The notes: generated by a model not told the origin, from the letters alone. Positions 50,925 to 60,189 are shown, numbered from the stretch's first letter. The stretch: DNA of 64,000 bases from Bacillota bacterium (GCA_023390115.1 JAEWDM010000030.1:1-64000), one strand, 5' to 3'. Numbers and translations: made by a program.

Positions 50925-52970
50925 ATGTCTTTGAGGTTTGCACTGGTGGGAAATCCTAACTGCGGAAAAACCACTCTGTTTAATGAAATAACCGGCAGCA
51001 CCCAGTATGTGGGGAACTGGCCGGGCGTTACAATTGAAAAGAAAGAAGGGAAGGCCAGGAAGGTTCAAGAGGATGTAAAAATTATCGACCTGCCCGGCAT
51101 ATACTCCCTATCCCCTTATTCCTTAGAGGAGATTATTGCGAGAGATTATATACTGGATGAAAAGCCTGACGTAGTAATAAATATTATAGATGCCACCAAT
51201 ATTGAAAGAAACCTTTACCTTACCACACAGCTTATCGAATTGGGAATTCCCGTGGTTGCCGCACTGAATATGATGGATGCGGTAGAGGCCAGGGGGGACA
51301 AAATTGATACGGGGGCTCTGGAAAAAAGTATTGGAATTCCTGTGGTGCCAACCTCTGCCAGTAAGGGGCACGGAGTAAAGGAGCTTCTGGATAAGGCCAT
51401 TCAGGTGGCCTATGCTGCTGCTTCAGGAACGGCAAAGCCCCAGGCGCAGGTTTATGATCAGGAAATTGAAAAATGCATCGGGGAAATAGAGGCTAATGTT
51501 GTCCCTTCTCTGGGGAAAAAGACGGATAGTTCAAGATGGACGGCTATAAAGCTTCTGGAGGGCGATGAAAAGGTGCTCGAGAAGATGGAAGTTTCTGCGG
51601 CACTTTTGAAGGATATTGAAGCCTGCCGGAAGCAAATAGAGAGCCATTATGACAACGATGCAGAGACGGTGATTGCCGACAGTAGGTATAAAATGATATC
51701 AGGCATAGTGGGCAGGGCCGTAAAGAAAAAATCCGGGAATGGCAGCCTTACCATATCCGATAAAATTGACAAGGTTGTCACCAACAGGATATTGGCAATT
51801 CCTCTGTTCCTGGCGTTGATGTACCTTGTTTTTAAGGTTACCTTCGGAGAGATAGGATCATTTACAATAGATTGGGTTGACGGGCTTGTAAACGGTACTG
51901 TTTCCGATGCGGTGTCGGGCTGGCTTGAGGCGGCGGGGGCCGCGGAATGGCTGAGCGGGCTTATTGTGGGAGGTATTATAGGCGGTGTGGGCAGCATGCT
52001 TGTGTTTGTCCCTCAGATTATGATACTGTTCTTTTTCCTCGCCATACTTGAGGACAGCGGATACATGGCAAGAGCTGCGTTTGTCATGGATAGGCTTTTA
52101 AGAAAGCTGGGCCTTACCGGAAAGTCATTTATACCTATGCTGATGGGCTTTGGCTGCAGTGTGCCTGCGCTTATGGGGGCAAGGACTCTGGAAAATGAAA
52201 AGGACCGCAGGCTGACAATTATATTGACCCCATTTATGTCGTGCGGCGCAAGGCTTCCTATTTATCTGCTGTTTGTCGGCGCCTTCTTTGCTAAAAATCA
52301 AGACTTGGTAATATTTTCAATATATTTGCTCGGTATTGTTATTGCGATTCTTACGGGAATAATACTTAAAAAGACAGTGCTGAAGGGAGAGGCCGCGCCG
52401 TTTGTTATGGAGCTTCCGCCTTACCGTATTCCTACAATTAAGGGCTTGCTTATACACATGTGGGACAGAGGAAAGGGCTTCATTAAAAAGGCCGGTACAA
52501 TTATCTTTGCGGCGGCTGTGGTTATATGGGTGCTTCAGAGCTTCAGCTTCTCGTTCCAGATGGTTGAGGACCCGGGAGAGAGTATTCTTGGCGCCATAGG
52601 AGGAGTTATTGCCCCTATATTTGCTCCGTTAGGCTTTGGGGACTGGAAATCGGCTGTTGCGCTTATCACCGGATTTGTAGCAAAGGAAGCTGTGGTAAGC
52701 ACTATGGGAATACTTCATGGCGTAGGTGAGATAGCCGAAGACACTACTGCGCTGGCTGCTGCCATTCAAGGAGTATTCACACCCCTTACGGCTTATGCGT
52801 TTATGGCCTTTACACTCCTGTATATGCCTTGTATGGCTGCGTTTGCTACAATAAAAAGAGAAATGAATTCGTGGAAGTGGACTCTGTTCACGGTAGGACT
52901 TCAGACCGGAATAGCCTGGGTAGCTGCATTCCTTATATTCCAGGTAGGCCGGCTGATGGGATTGCAATAG
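50925..52970 (+). CDS. feoB: ferrous iron transporter FeoB
   Basis: 681 residues from ATG 50925 behind AAAGGGGT; earlier in-frame starts would put the Fur box inside the gene. The N-terminal G domain has LVGNPNCGKTTLFNEITG (G1), IDLPGIYSLSPYS (G3) and LNMMDAVEARGD (G4), then a helical spacer. The membrane part (from about residue 290) carries the gate motifs GFGCSVPALMGARTLE and FMSCGARLPIYLLFVGAFF, and CMAAFATIKRE near the end. It imports Fe2+ under anaerobic conditions. Complete. Confidence 0.97.
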   Translation: MSLRFALVGNPNCGKTTLFNEITGSTQYVGNWPGVTIEKKEGKARKVQEDVKIIDLPGIYSLSPYSLEEIIARDYILDEKPDVVINIIDATNIERNLYLTTQLIELGIPVVAALNMMDAVEARGDKIDTGALEKSIGIPVVPTSASKGHGVKELLDKAIQVAYAAASGTAKPQAQVYDQEIEKCIGEIEANVVPSLGKKTDSSRWTAIKLLEGDEKVLEKMEVSAALLKDIEACRKQIESHYDNDAETVIADSRYKMISGIVGRAVKKKSGNGSLTISDKIDKVVTNRILAIPLFLALMYLVFKVTFGEIGSFTIDWVDGLVNGTVSDAVSGWLEAAGAAEWLSGLIVGGIIGGVGSMLVFVPQIMILFFFLAILEDSGYMARAAFVMDRLLRKLGLTGKSFIPMLMGFGCSVPALMGARTLENEKDRRLTIILTPFMSCGARLPIYLLFVGAFFAKNQDLVIFSIYLLGIVIAILTGIILKKTVLKGEAAPFVMELPPYRIPTIKGLLIHMWDRGKGFIKKAGTIIFAAAVVIWVLQSFSFSFQMVEDPGESILGAIGGVIAPIFAPLGFGDWKSAVALITGFVAKEAVVSTMGILHGVGEIAEDTTALAAAIQGVFTPLTAYAFMAFTLLYMPCMAAFATIKREMNSWKWTLFTVGLQTGIAWVAAFLIFQVGRLMGLQ

Positions 52971-53043
52971 AATCGCAGGGGCGCTCCTGTGTTTGCTTTC
53001 CATAGGAATGCCCCCGCATTTAAAAAAAAGGAGGCTGCTTGTT

Positions 53044-53199
53044 ATGATTAACTGGGTAATAGGCGGAGTGATTTTTGGCTTGACTATATATATTGCCGTA
53101 AGATCTGTTTTAAAGATGAGAAAAGGCAAAAGCGTATGCTGCAGCGGATGCAGTTCTTCCGAGGACAGCGGCAATTGCCAGTGCCATCATAAGCCCTGA
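53044..53199 (+). CDS. FeoB-associated Cys-rich membrane protein
   Basis: 51 residues, ATG 53044 behind AAGGAGGCTGC. One membrane span (WVIGGVIFGLTIYIAV) then a Cys-rich tail: CCSGCSSSEDSGNCQCHH. This is the small FeoB-associated family of Firmicutes, probably a structural or metal-handling partner of FeoB. Its distance from feoB (73 bases) fits the same transcript. Confidence 0.88.
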   Translation: MINWVIGGVIFGLTIYIAVRSVLKMRKGKSVCCSGCSSSEDSGNCQCHHKP

Positions 53200-53225
53200 T
53201 GGGGCAAAAATTTTTAATTATTTTA

Positions 53226-53240
53226 TGATAATGATTATCA
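53226..53240. promoter_or_regulatory. Fur box, perfect palindrome
   Basis: TGATAATGATTATCA, the core of the classical Fur consensus, 37 bases before the DUF2325 gene. Confidence 0.82.
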
Positions 53241-53276
53241 AAATCAAAATGCTTATTTTAAGAAAGGAGATATTGT

Positions 53277-53579
53277 ATGAGTATTGTACTTGTAGGAGGA
53301 CACGAAAGGATGCATGATGAATATAAAGGAATTTGTTCGAAGCATGGACATCATTTGAAGGTATATACCAATATGCCGGCGAGGTTTGACAAGGTAATAG
53401 GGTCGCCGGACGGCATCGTATTGTTCACCTCTACCGTGTCGCATAAGATGATAAGAATTGCTGTGAAGGAGGCCAAGAGAAAAAATATTCCCTTGATGAG
53501 GTGTCATAACAGCAGCGGGGCGTCGCTTAATGCCGTACTTGAGGAGATGCAAAAAAATTTGGGCACAGTAAGTGCATAA
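53277..53579 (+). CDS. DUF2325 protein
   Basis: 100 residues, start behind AGAAAGGAG. MSIVLVGGHERMHDEYKGIC, then a Rossmann-like DUF2325 fold with VLFTSTVSHKMIRIAVKEAK and RCHNSSGASLNAVLEEM. The family is found in iron-regulated loci of Firmicutes, function unknown. First gene of the second iron-box operon, followed by a flavodoxin. Confidence 0.85.
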   Translation: MSIVLVGGHERMHDEYKGICSKHGHHLKVYTNMPARFDKVIGSPDGIVLFTSTVSHKMIRIAVKEAKRKNIPLMRCHNSSGASLNAVLEEMQKNLGTVSA

Positions 53580-53610
53580 AATCACATAAAATAACAGGAG
53601 GCGTATTTTT

Positions 53611-54042
53611 ATGAAAAATATAACTATCGTATACTGGAGTGGAACAGGAAATACTCAAAAAATGGCTATGGCAGTTGCCGAGGGTGCAAAGGAGGGAGGA
53701 AATTCCGTTAATGTTGTGGAGGTTCAGGACGCGGTAAAGGAGGATGTTGTCAAATCCGACGCCATTGCCCTCGGGTGTCCTTCAATGGGCTGTGAGGTGC
53801 TGGAGGAGGAGCAGATGGAGCCATTCGTACAAGCTCTTGAGAGCGAGGATTTAAAGGGTAAGCCCATAGCGCTGTTTGGATCGTATGATTGGGGAGACGG
53901 TCAATGGATGAGGGACTGGGACGACAGAATGGGAAAGCTTGGTGTAAGGCTTGCGTCAGAGGGCCTTGCTATTCAGAATACTCCCGATGAGGATGGGCTT
54001 GCACAGTGCAGAGAGCTGGGAAGTAAGCTTGCTTCATTATAA
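53611..54042 (+). CDS. flavodoxin
   Basis: 143 residues, ATG 53611 behind AGGAGGCG. FMN phosphate loop VYWSGTGNTQKMA at the N-terminus, then ALGCPSMGCEVLEEEQMEPF and LFGSYDWGDGQWM. Flavodoxins replace ferredoxin when iron is scarce, which fits the Fur box upstream. Complete short-chain type. Confidence 0.95.
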   Translation: MKNITIVYWSGTGNTQKMAMAVAEGAKEGGNSVNVVEVQDAVKEDVVKSDAIALGCPSMGCEVLEEEQMEPFVQALESEDLKGKPIALFGSYDWGDGQWMRDWDDRMGKLGVRLASEGLAIQNTPDEDGLAQCRELGSKLASL

Positions 54043-54067
54043 AATGTATTTTCCGGGAGGAGCGTCT

Positions 54068-54718
54068 ATGAGCTGTGAAAGATCTGAAGCACTTCATTTT
54101 ATAAATATATTGCATGATTTAAGTGAAAAGGAGTATCTGTTCTCTCTTATTGCTTATAGGGCCGCACCTACTATCTGGGGAGGCAAGCCCGCATCACTTG
54201 TAACATTTACCAAAGGCTTAAAAAATCCTTATGATTTGTGGAGCGTATACAAGTTTGAAATATGTAAAAAGCTGAGGCTGGAATTTCTTGAAATTAAAGA
54301 TACGGGGAAAAGTATACGGGTGCTGTTTTATAAAAGAAGAGCCCTTATAAGATATATAAATAAAAAGGAGTGCAGAAGGTTTTTATATGACATGGGCTAT
54401 GATGAGGGAATGAGCCTGGATGAATGTCTTATGCAGCTTAGGCAAAGATTTGAATACCTGTGTCCTCATGAAGTAGGGGTGTTTCTTGGCATTCCGGTTG
54501 AGGATATAAAGGGCTTTATACAGCATAAGGGCGAGAAAAGCCTTATATGCAGCAAATATTGGAAGGTATACAAAAATCCGCGGCGCTCGCTAAGCTTATT
54601 TAATACATATGACAGGGCAATGGCTTTTGTGCCTGGGGCTATAGAGAAAATTTATGCTCATAAGGCTGTAAAATCATGCTCTGCCTGCAGCCGTGCCTCT
54701 GTTTTCAGTTGCTTTTGA
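54068..54718 (+). CDS. DUF3793 family protein
   Basis: 216 residues from ATG 54068 behind GGGAGGAGCG. LFSLIAYRAAPTIWGGKPAS at the N-terminus, then VLFYKRRALIRYI and CPHEVGVFLGIPVEDIKGFI are characteristic of DUF3793. The C-terminus is Cys-containing (CSACSRASVFSCF). DUF3793 genes commonly follow flavodoxin genes in iron-starvation loci; role unknown, perhaps heme or iron handling. Third gene of the operon. Confidence 0.88.
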   Translation: MSCERSEALHFINILHDLSEKEYLFSLIAYRAAPTIWGGKPASLVTFTKGLKNPYDLWSVYKFEICKKLRLEFLEIKDTGKSIRVLFYKRRALIRYINKKECRRFLYDMGYDEGMSLDECLMQLRQRFEYLCPHEVGVFLGIPVEDIKGFIQHKGEKSLICSKYWKVYKNPRRSLSLFNTYDRAMAFVPGAIEKIYAHKAVKSCSACSRASVFSCF

Positions 54719-54745
54719 AATAATCCTTGCTGCTGAAAACAGAGG
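54696..54745 (+). terminator. 13-bp inverted repeat overlapping the DUF3793 stop
   Basis: CCTCTGTTTTCAG pairs with CTGAAAACAGAGG across a 24-base loop. No T run follows, so it may protect the 3' end rather than stop transcription. Confidence 0.5.
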
Positions 54746-55047
54746 TTAATACCACATTAAAAATTTATTAAAAATTTATTAAGGAAAGAGGAAAATCTCA
54801 AAAAAAATAGAATAATATTAATATATGAGGAATCGGTTAAAAGCGGTTCTTTATTGCATACTTCCATGTTTAAGCTTAATTTTTTAGAATACCCCAATAC
54901 TTTTTATAAGGAATGCTATACCGAAAGGACAGTATGTTTTTGGTAAGCGATTTGTGAAGCTTATATAAGATATACCTCATTTTGAGGGATTGTAATTATA
55001 AAGTGAGCAGCGTTTGGCAATCTAATTAAATTTAAGGGGGAATTTTT
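54746..55047. other. non-coding gap upstream of the EF-G-like gene
   Basis: AT-rich, no gene seen. It should contain the promoter; I cannot choose one -10 box with confidence. Confidence 0.4.
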
Positions 55048-57138
55048 ATGAAGGAATATGCCGTGGAAAAAATACGCGACATATGCTTGCTGGGGCATGG
55101 GGGTTCAGGCAAAACCACTGCAGCCGAAGCCATGCTATTCAACACAGGTGTTTTGGACAGATTGGGAAGGGTAGCGGATGGGACCGCCGCTACAGATTAT
55201 GACCCTGAGGAGATCCGGAGAAAGACTTCTGTGAGCACTGCTATAGCAGCCTGTGAATGGAAGGATCATAAGATTAATATAATTGATACCCCCGGATATT
55301 TTGATTTTGTAGGAGAGGTCAAGCAGGGCATCAGGGTGGCCGATTCGGCTTTGATACTTGTCTCGGGCAAAAGCGGAGTTTCGGTCGGAACCGAGAAATC
55401 GTGGTCCTATGCGCTGGAGCACGGAATCCCCAAGATGATATTCATAAATAAAATGGATGAGCAGAACTCCGATTTTTTTAAAGTATACGGACAGCTCGGT
55501 GACACCTTCGGGAAAGGTATCGTGGCATTTGAGATACCTATTGTCGAGGGAGGGAAATTTGTTGGCATTGTCGATGTTATTAATATGAAAGCAAAAAGGT
55601 TTAATGGGGATACGCTGGTTGATACGGCTATCCCTGTTGCTTTAAATGATAGAATTTCCGAGCTGAGGGACTCTCTGAACGAAATGATAGCTGAGACGGA
55701 TGAGCAGCTTATGGAAAAATTTTTTTCGGGAGAGGAGTTTACGCAGGATGAAATATTAAGGGCTCTGAGGGCTGGGATATCCGACGGATCTGTGGTGCCC
55801 GTCTTTTGCGGTTCAGCTTTAAGCAATCTCGGAATTCAACCATTGATGGAGGCCATAATACAATATATGCCCTCTCCCTCGGATAGGCCTGTAGTTGAGG
55901 GTGAAAATCCTGTCAGCGGTGACGGTGTGAAGATAAATATATCTTCCGATGCCCCATTTTCGGCTCTTGTATTTAAAACGGTTGCGGACCCTTTTGTGGG
56001 TAAAATATCTTTATTTCGTGTTTACTCGGGAACTCTGAAATCAGACTCTTCAGTCTTCAATGCATCGTCTCAAAAAAGTGAAAGGATAGGTTCACTGTTT
56101 ATAATGAGGGGCAAAAAGCAAATACCTGTGGATAAGCTTTCCGCAGGTGATATAGGAGGTGTATCCAAGCTTCAGTCCACCAATACAAATGATACTATTT
56201 GCAGCCAGTCAAACCAAATAGTGCTGGAGAAAATAGCTTTTCCGGACCCTGCCATATCATTGGCAGTTGAGCCCAAGGCAAAGGGAGATGAAGAGAAGAT
56301 AAGCTCGGGCCTGCATAAGCTTCAGGATGAAGACCCAACCTTTAAGGTTTCCATAAATTCTGAAACACACCAGACGCTGATTTCCGGCGTAGGAGAACAG
56401 CACCTTGATGTTATAGTAAGCAAGCTGAAGGCCAAATTCGGCGTTTCAGTGAGCCTGACTGTTCCCAAAGTGCCGTACAGGGAGACGATAAAAAAGAAGG
56501 TAAAGGTTGAGGGGAAGCATAAAAAGCAGTCGGGGGGCCATGGGCAATACGGGCACGTATGGATGGAATTTGAGCCCGGGGAAAGTGAAGACCTTGTGTT
56601 TGAGGAGAAAATATTTGGAGGATCGGTTCCAAGACAGTATCATCCCGCTGTCGAGAAGGGCCTTAAGGAGGCTATAATGCGAGGTGTCCTTGCGGGCTTT
56701 CCTGTCGTAAACCTTAAGGCTACACTTGTCGACGGCTCATATCATGATGTTGACTCATCGGAAATGGCTTTTAAAATAGCGGCCAGGCTTGCGTACAAAA
56801 AGGGTATTCCGCTGGCCTCACCTGTTTTGCTTGAGCCTATAGCCCATGTAGAGGTATATGTTCCCGATAGCTATATGGGAGACATAATAGGGGATCTTAA
56901 TAAAAAAAGAGGCAGAATACTTGGCATGAATCCTCATCAGGGAAATATTCAGCAGGTTGTCGCTGAGGTTCCTCAATCGGAGATGGCCAAGTATGCAAAT
57001 GACTTGAGATCAATGACTCAGGGAAGGGGATATTTCAAGCTGTGGTTTGAAAGATACGAGGAAGCCCCTCCTCCTGTTAGTAATAAGGTTATTGAAGAAG
57101 CCAAAAAGCATATGGTTGATGAGGATTATGACGAGTAA
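55048..57138 (+). CDS. EF-G-like translational GTPase (FusA2 type)
   Basis: 696 residues, ATG 55048 behind AAGGGGGAA. GTPase motifs LLGHGGSGKTTAAEAM, IIDTPGYFDF, FINKMDEQN; then EF-G domains II-V with GEQHLDVIVSKLKAKFG, KKQSGGHGQYGHVWMEFE and GDLNKKRGRILGM. P-loop GHGGSGKT differs from the AHIDAGKT of canonical EF-G, as in the second EF-G class of Clostridia. Role could be ribosome recycling or rescue rather than elongation. Monocistronic, with a strong terminator. Confidence 0.92.
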   Translation: MKEYAVEKIRDICLLGHGGSGKTTAAEAMLFNTGVLDRLGRVADGTAATDYDPEEIRRKTSVSTAIAACEWKDHKINIIDTPGYFDFVGEVKQGIRVADSALILVSGKSGVSVGTEKSWSYALEHGIPKMIFINKMDEQNSDFFKVYGQLGDTFGKGIVAFEIPIVEGGKFVGIVDVINMKAKRFNGDTLVDTAIPVALNDRISELRDSLNEMIAETDEQLMEKFFSGEEFTQDEILRALRAGISDGSVVPVFCGSALSNLGIQPLMEAIIQYMPSPSDRPVVEGENPVSGDGVKINISSDAPFSALVFKTVADPFVGKISLFRVYSGTLKSDSSVFNASSQKSERIGSLFIMRGKKQIPVDKLSAGDIGGVSKLQSTNTNDTICSQSNQIVLEKIAFPDPAISLAVEPKAKGDEEKISSGLHKLQDEDPTFKVSINSETHQTLISGVGEQHLDVIVSKLKAKFGVSVSLTVPKVPYRETIKKKVKVEGKHKKQSGGHGQYGHVWMEFEPGESEDLVFEEKIFGGSVPRQYHPAVEKGLKEAIMRGVLAGFPVVNLKATLVDGSYHDVDSSEMAFKIAARLAYKKGIPLASPVLLEPIAHVEVYVPDSYMGDIIGDLNKKRGRILGMNPHQGNIQQVVAEVPQSEMAKYANDLRSMTQGRGYFKLWFERYEEAPPPVSNKVIEEAKKHMVDEDYDE

Positions 57139-57173
57139 AGACATGAAGGGGCTTGTGGCAGGTACGGCTGGCG

Positions 57174-57218
57174 CCTTTTGCCGAAGTCAATTCTAAAAAT
57201 ATTGACTTCGGCAAAAGG
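57174..57218. terminator. 18-bp perfect inverted repeat after the EF-G-like gene
   Basis: CCTTTTGCCGAAGTCAAT (57174-57191) and its complement at 57201-57218. No T run on the plus strand directly follows; it is the strongest hairpin in the window. Confidence 0.75.
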
Positions 57219-57301
57219 GGACTGCTTTTCATGTGGTTTATCATGATAAAAGCAGCCCCTTTTGTTAAATTTAAAGCTGTAGTTTTATGTTTGCTCCGAT
57301 A

Positions 57302-57406
57302 TCACCATGCCCCTAAGAAAAATGCGGGACAAAAAATAAGTACCGCCAGAAATATTATGATTATCCAAACCAATACACTTCCCCAGCCTCTTGCATTATC
57401 CGTCAT
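57302..57406 (-). CDS. 34-aa membrane peptide
   Basis: ATG 57406, eight bases after GGGAGG; TGA at 57302. MTDNARGWGSVLVWIIIIFL then AVLIFCPAFFLGAW: one membrane span. Resembles tiny YjcZ/YnzG-like sporulation peptides in size and style, but not clearly one of them. The good ribosome site and the similar small gene upstream make coding likely. Confidence 0.55.
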   Translation of the reverse strand: MTDNARGWGSVLVWIIIIFLAVLIFCPAFFLGAW

Positions 57407-57458
57407 CAATACTTCCTCCCTTCAAGCCGGAATTTTTACAGAGAAAGTATCAGACAAC

Positions 57459-57590
57459 CTATTTGTTGATTCCCAAGAAGCCGCCGCCCCTCCAGCTAAA
57501 GAACAAAAGCAGGAATAAAATAATAAACCACAGTATCTCATCATTATCGAATGCGTTTTGCAAGCCTCCCCAAAAACCTCTGTCCGCCAT
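57459..57590 (-). CDS. 43-aa membrane peptide
   Basis: ATG 57590 behind AAAGGAGG with seven-base spacing; TAG at 57459. MADRGFWGGLQNAFDNDEIL then WFIIFLLLFF-type span and SWRGGGFLG end. Together with the 34-aa gene downstream it forms a small leftward operon. Possibly spore-membrane proteins; unknown. Confidence 0.6.
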   Translation of the reverse strand: MADRGFWGGLQNAFDNDEILWFIILFLLLFFSWRGGGFLGINK

Positions 57591-57954
57591 AAAAAAATCC
57601 TCCTTTACTTTACCTAGTTAAATATACTTACATAGTATTCCTTACATTTCCTTTCTGTTACTGTTCTGGTGCGACTAGTAAAAGTATGGGGCTGAAATAC
57701 CCTGTGTGCAGGGCGCTATGCAATTGCGGTATTATAGCTTTGATGTTTTAAGGAGATATAAAAATAATATTATGAAGTGTATTTATTGACAAAGGAAAAG
57801 CTTTTTGGTAAAGTTATATTATAAAAATTCCAGTATATCTATGCGTCTGCATTTTGGAATATTAATCCTTTGATTAATTTAATGTAAAAAATATTTTTTA
57901 ATATATATTACTGGTAATATATCATATAATTTAATATAGTCTAATGAATTTATA
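57591..57954. other. non-coding, AT-rich leader region upstream of the riboswitch
   Basis: No gene seen. TTGACA at 57786 has no ideal -10 at 17 bases (TAAAGT), so a promoter for the riboswitch transcript is only a possibility. Confidence 0.35.
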
Positions 57955-58140
57955 GCGCTTAATCTTAAGTTAAGAGCGGGAGAACCATATATAATTCTGT
58001 ATGGGTTTTATACAGAATTATAAAGGCCGGATAATGTGCCGGCAATATTTGGGGTGAATAATTGTTTTTTCAGAGTATCTGATAAATAGTTTAGGGTTAT
58101 CTTTCGACCCGAATCCGTCAGCTAATCTCGTAAGCGTTGG
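57955..58140 (+). ncRNA. ydaO-type cyclic di-AMP riboswitch
   Basis: Matches the ydaO/yuaA consensus: P1 strands GCGCTT (57955-57960) and AAGCG (58132-58136), CGCTTAATCT...AGAGCGGGAGAACCA, the GGGGTGAATA segment, and the nearly invariant GACCCGAATCCGTCAGCTAA...CTCGTAAGCG. Ligand binding normally stops transcription at the downstream terminator, which is present at 58209. The gene behind it is dapB. Confidence 0.88.
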
Positions 58141-58208
58141 AGGAGAAGGTGATTGATGTGCTTTATTAGGATGTGCTTTTAAAAGGTATACATTTCTAAA
58201 GAGTAAAG

Positions 58209-58240
58209 AACCGCAGAGACTTCTCTGTGGTTTTATTTTT
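58209..58240 (+). terminator. riboswitch-controlled terminator
   Basis: AACCGCAGAGA-CTTC-TCTGTGGTT then TTATTTTT, 70 bases after the riboswitch and about 90 before dapB. Confidence 0.85.
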
Positions 58241-58330
58241 CCTTTTCTGGTGTCTATATATGCCATTAATGGCTGAATATACAATAAAGGCGGCAGGATT
58301 TGAATTTGTTATGAAATGGAGGAGATAATT

Positions 58331-59209
58331 ATGATAAGAGTATGTATAGCGGGTCTGGGCAAAACGGGCAAGGAGATTGCCGGAGCTTTATTTGAAGAGG
58401 ACGGTATAAAGCTTGTAGGCGCGATCTGCAGTGCCTCCAGCGCAAAAAAGGGAAAGGACCTGGGTGAGGTTATAGGAAAGTCAAAGACCGGGATAATAGT
58501 TAATAGCGCAAAGGATATAGAGCAGGTTGTTTTTAAGACCAAGCCGGATGTGGTTGTGGATTTTTCAAGCCCCGAGGCCGCGCTTAGAAATGCCGTGATT
58601 TTTTCTAAAATGAGAGTCAATATAGTTATCGGCACCACAGGGTTTTCTAAAATAGCGTTAAAAAAGCTGTTTGTGCTTACCCGAAAATACAGGAACGGAA
58701 TAGTATATGCCCCAAATATAACCTTAGGGGTGAATGTGCTCATGCTTCTTACCAACCTGGCCTCTAATCTTTTAAATAATTATGATTTTCAGATAACTGA
58801 AATTCATCATAAGAACAAAAAAGATTCTCCTTCAGGCACAGCCATTAAAATAGCGGGAGAAATTGAAAAGGGCCTGAAGTCTTCCGGAAAGAAGGAAAAT
58901 ACCATAAATGTTCCTATAAGCTCGGTTCGTGCGGGAGGTGTTATAGGAAAGCATGAGGTTATGATTGTAGGTGAGGAGGATAAAATCGAAATAAGCCATG
59001 AGTCGTTTTCCCGAAAGGCATTTGCTGCGGGAGCAGTAAAAGCGGTAAAGTTCGTCAGGGGCAAGTCGGGATATTTTGAAATGAGTGATGTCTTAAACCT
59101 TAAAAAGGTGCTGAGTGATTATGTGGAAAAGGAAAGCATTGCAACTAATAAGCGCCATAATCGCTATAGCGCAGGCGACGAAATGGAAGATTCACAGATA
59201 GTGCTCTAA
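58331..59209 (+). CDS. dapB: 4-hydroxy-tetrahydrodipicolinate reductase
   Basis: 292 residues from ATG 58331 behind GGAGGAG. NAD(P)H site GLGKTGKEIAGALFEEDG; VDFSSPEA, GTTGFS, and APNITLGVNVLMLL are family motifs, and EIHHKNKKDSPSGTAIKIAG holds the catalytic His-His-Lys. The N-terminal glycine loop (GLGKTG) and a long tail of about 40 residues are atypical for DapB. It makes precursors for lysine and meso-diaminopimelate of peptidoglycan, also for dipicolinate in spores. Control by c-di-AMP would tie wall-precursor supply to the wall/osmotic second messenger. Confidence 0.88.
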   Translation: MIRVCIAGLGKTGKEIAGALFEEDGIKLVGAICSASSAKKGKDLGEVIGKSKTGIIVNSAKDIEQVVFKTKPDVVVDFSSPEAALRNAVIFSKMRVNIVIGTTGFSKIALKKLFVLTRKYRNGIVYAPNITLGVNVLMLLTNLASNLLNNYDFQITEIHHKNKKDSPSGTAIKIAGEIEKGLKSSGKKENTINVPISSVRAGGVIGKHEVMIVGEEDKIEISHESFSRKAFAAGAVKAVKFVRGKSGYFEMSDVLNLKKVLSDYVEKESIATNKRHNRYSAGDEMEDSQIVL

Positions 59210-59235
59210 ACAGCTTTAAATAAGCTGTATTTTAG

Positions 59236-59274
59236 AGGGTGAAGGACATTTAAAAGCTGCCTTTCACCCTTTTA
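59236..59274. terminator. terminator after dapB
   Basis: AGGGTGAAGG pairs with CCTTTCACCCT (one bulge) followed by TTTTAATAATC; lies between convergent genes. Confidence 0.75.
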
Positions 59275-59287
59275 ATAATCCTAACGC

Positions 59288-60064
59288 CTATTTAAGGCTA
59301 CAGTGGCCTACGATTTTTTCTATGCTTCTGGGCACGGCATCTCTGGAATTTCCCCAAGGAGCGTCATTATTTCTGTAATCAAATTTTTTAGTAAACCAGT
59401 TTACCTCCTGCTGAATACGCTCCATATTTTCTAATTGGAGCTTTAACAGGTTTTCCAGAAATATTGCGGCATCCTTTGAGCTTAAGTATTTTTTTGTGCT
59501 CTGGGCCAAAAGACGAAAATGCCTGAGGCAAAACCCCTTTTTAGAGTTGAAAAGGGCTCTGAAATCGTCCTCCTTAAACCATAAGTACAACACAATATCC
59601 ATATATCTGTCCATGGTATAGTTTAGCTTATTGCACACGGCACAGCCATTCTCAAGGTTAGTCAGCTCTTCAATAAGGCTGTCAAGGAATTTATCGGTTT
59701 CAGTCTGCTTTGATGAGATTTTGTTCGATATATTTTTTACCACTGAGATTTCCGAATCCCTTTTAAGGGCATCTGATTTACTCAGGTACATTTTTTTGAG
59801 CTTTGCGTTTTGCTCCGACAGGTGAGTGTCAAGTATAAGAGCCAGAGCATGTCTTGTAGATTGAATGCTGTAAAGCATTTGTATATGGTGCCTGCAAAAA
59901 CCGTTTTTATTAGTCTCAGCTCTTCCGTCGGGCTCCATAAGGGAAGGTCCCAGAATATATTCAATATATTCATCCTCAAGCTTTTTTTCAAGTATGCACA
60001 CCGGACATTCGCACTCTTCTCTGAATGCGTCGGTTACAGGGATTGTATAAATTTTTTCTCTCAT
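59288..60064 (-). CDS. DUF6062 protein with paired CxxC/His motifs
   Basis: 258 residues. Two similar halves each carry Cys pairs plus CxHH-like segments: CECPVCILEKKLEDEYIEY with FCRHHIQML, and GCAVCNKLNYTMDRYMD with FCLRHFRLL. This duplicated zinc- or cluster-binding layout is that of DUF6062. No membrane span. Function unknown; not linked to a clear partner. Confidence 0.8.
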   Translation of the reverse strand: MREKIYTIPVTDAFREECECPVCILEKKLEDEYIEYILGPSLMEPDGRAETNKNGFCRHHIQMLYSIQSTRHALALILDTHLSEQNAKLKKMYLSKSDALKRDSEISVVKNISNKISSKQTETDKFLDSLIEELTNLENGCAVCNKLNYTMDRYMDIVLYLWFKEDDFRALFNSKKGFCLRHFRLLAQSTKKYLSSKDAAIFLENLLKLQLENMERIQQEVNWFTKKFDYRNNDAPWGNSRDAVPRSIEKIVGHCSLK

Positions 60065-60189
60065 AAACTCCCTCTATAAAATAATAATATTTTTGTAAAT
60101 ATGCGTTTTATTAAATTATAACAGAAAAAGGTGGGAATATATATATGGCGGAAAATTTAAAGCTTAAATTTATGAGAGGATGAAAGCTA

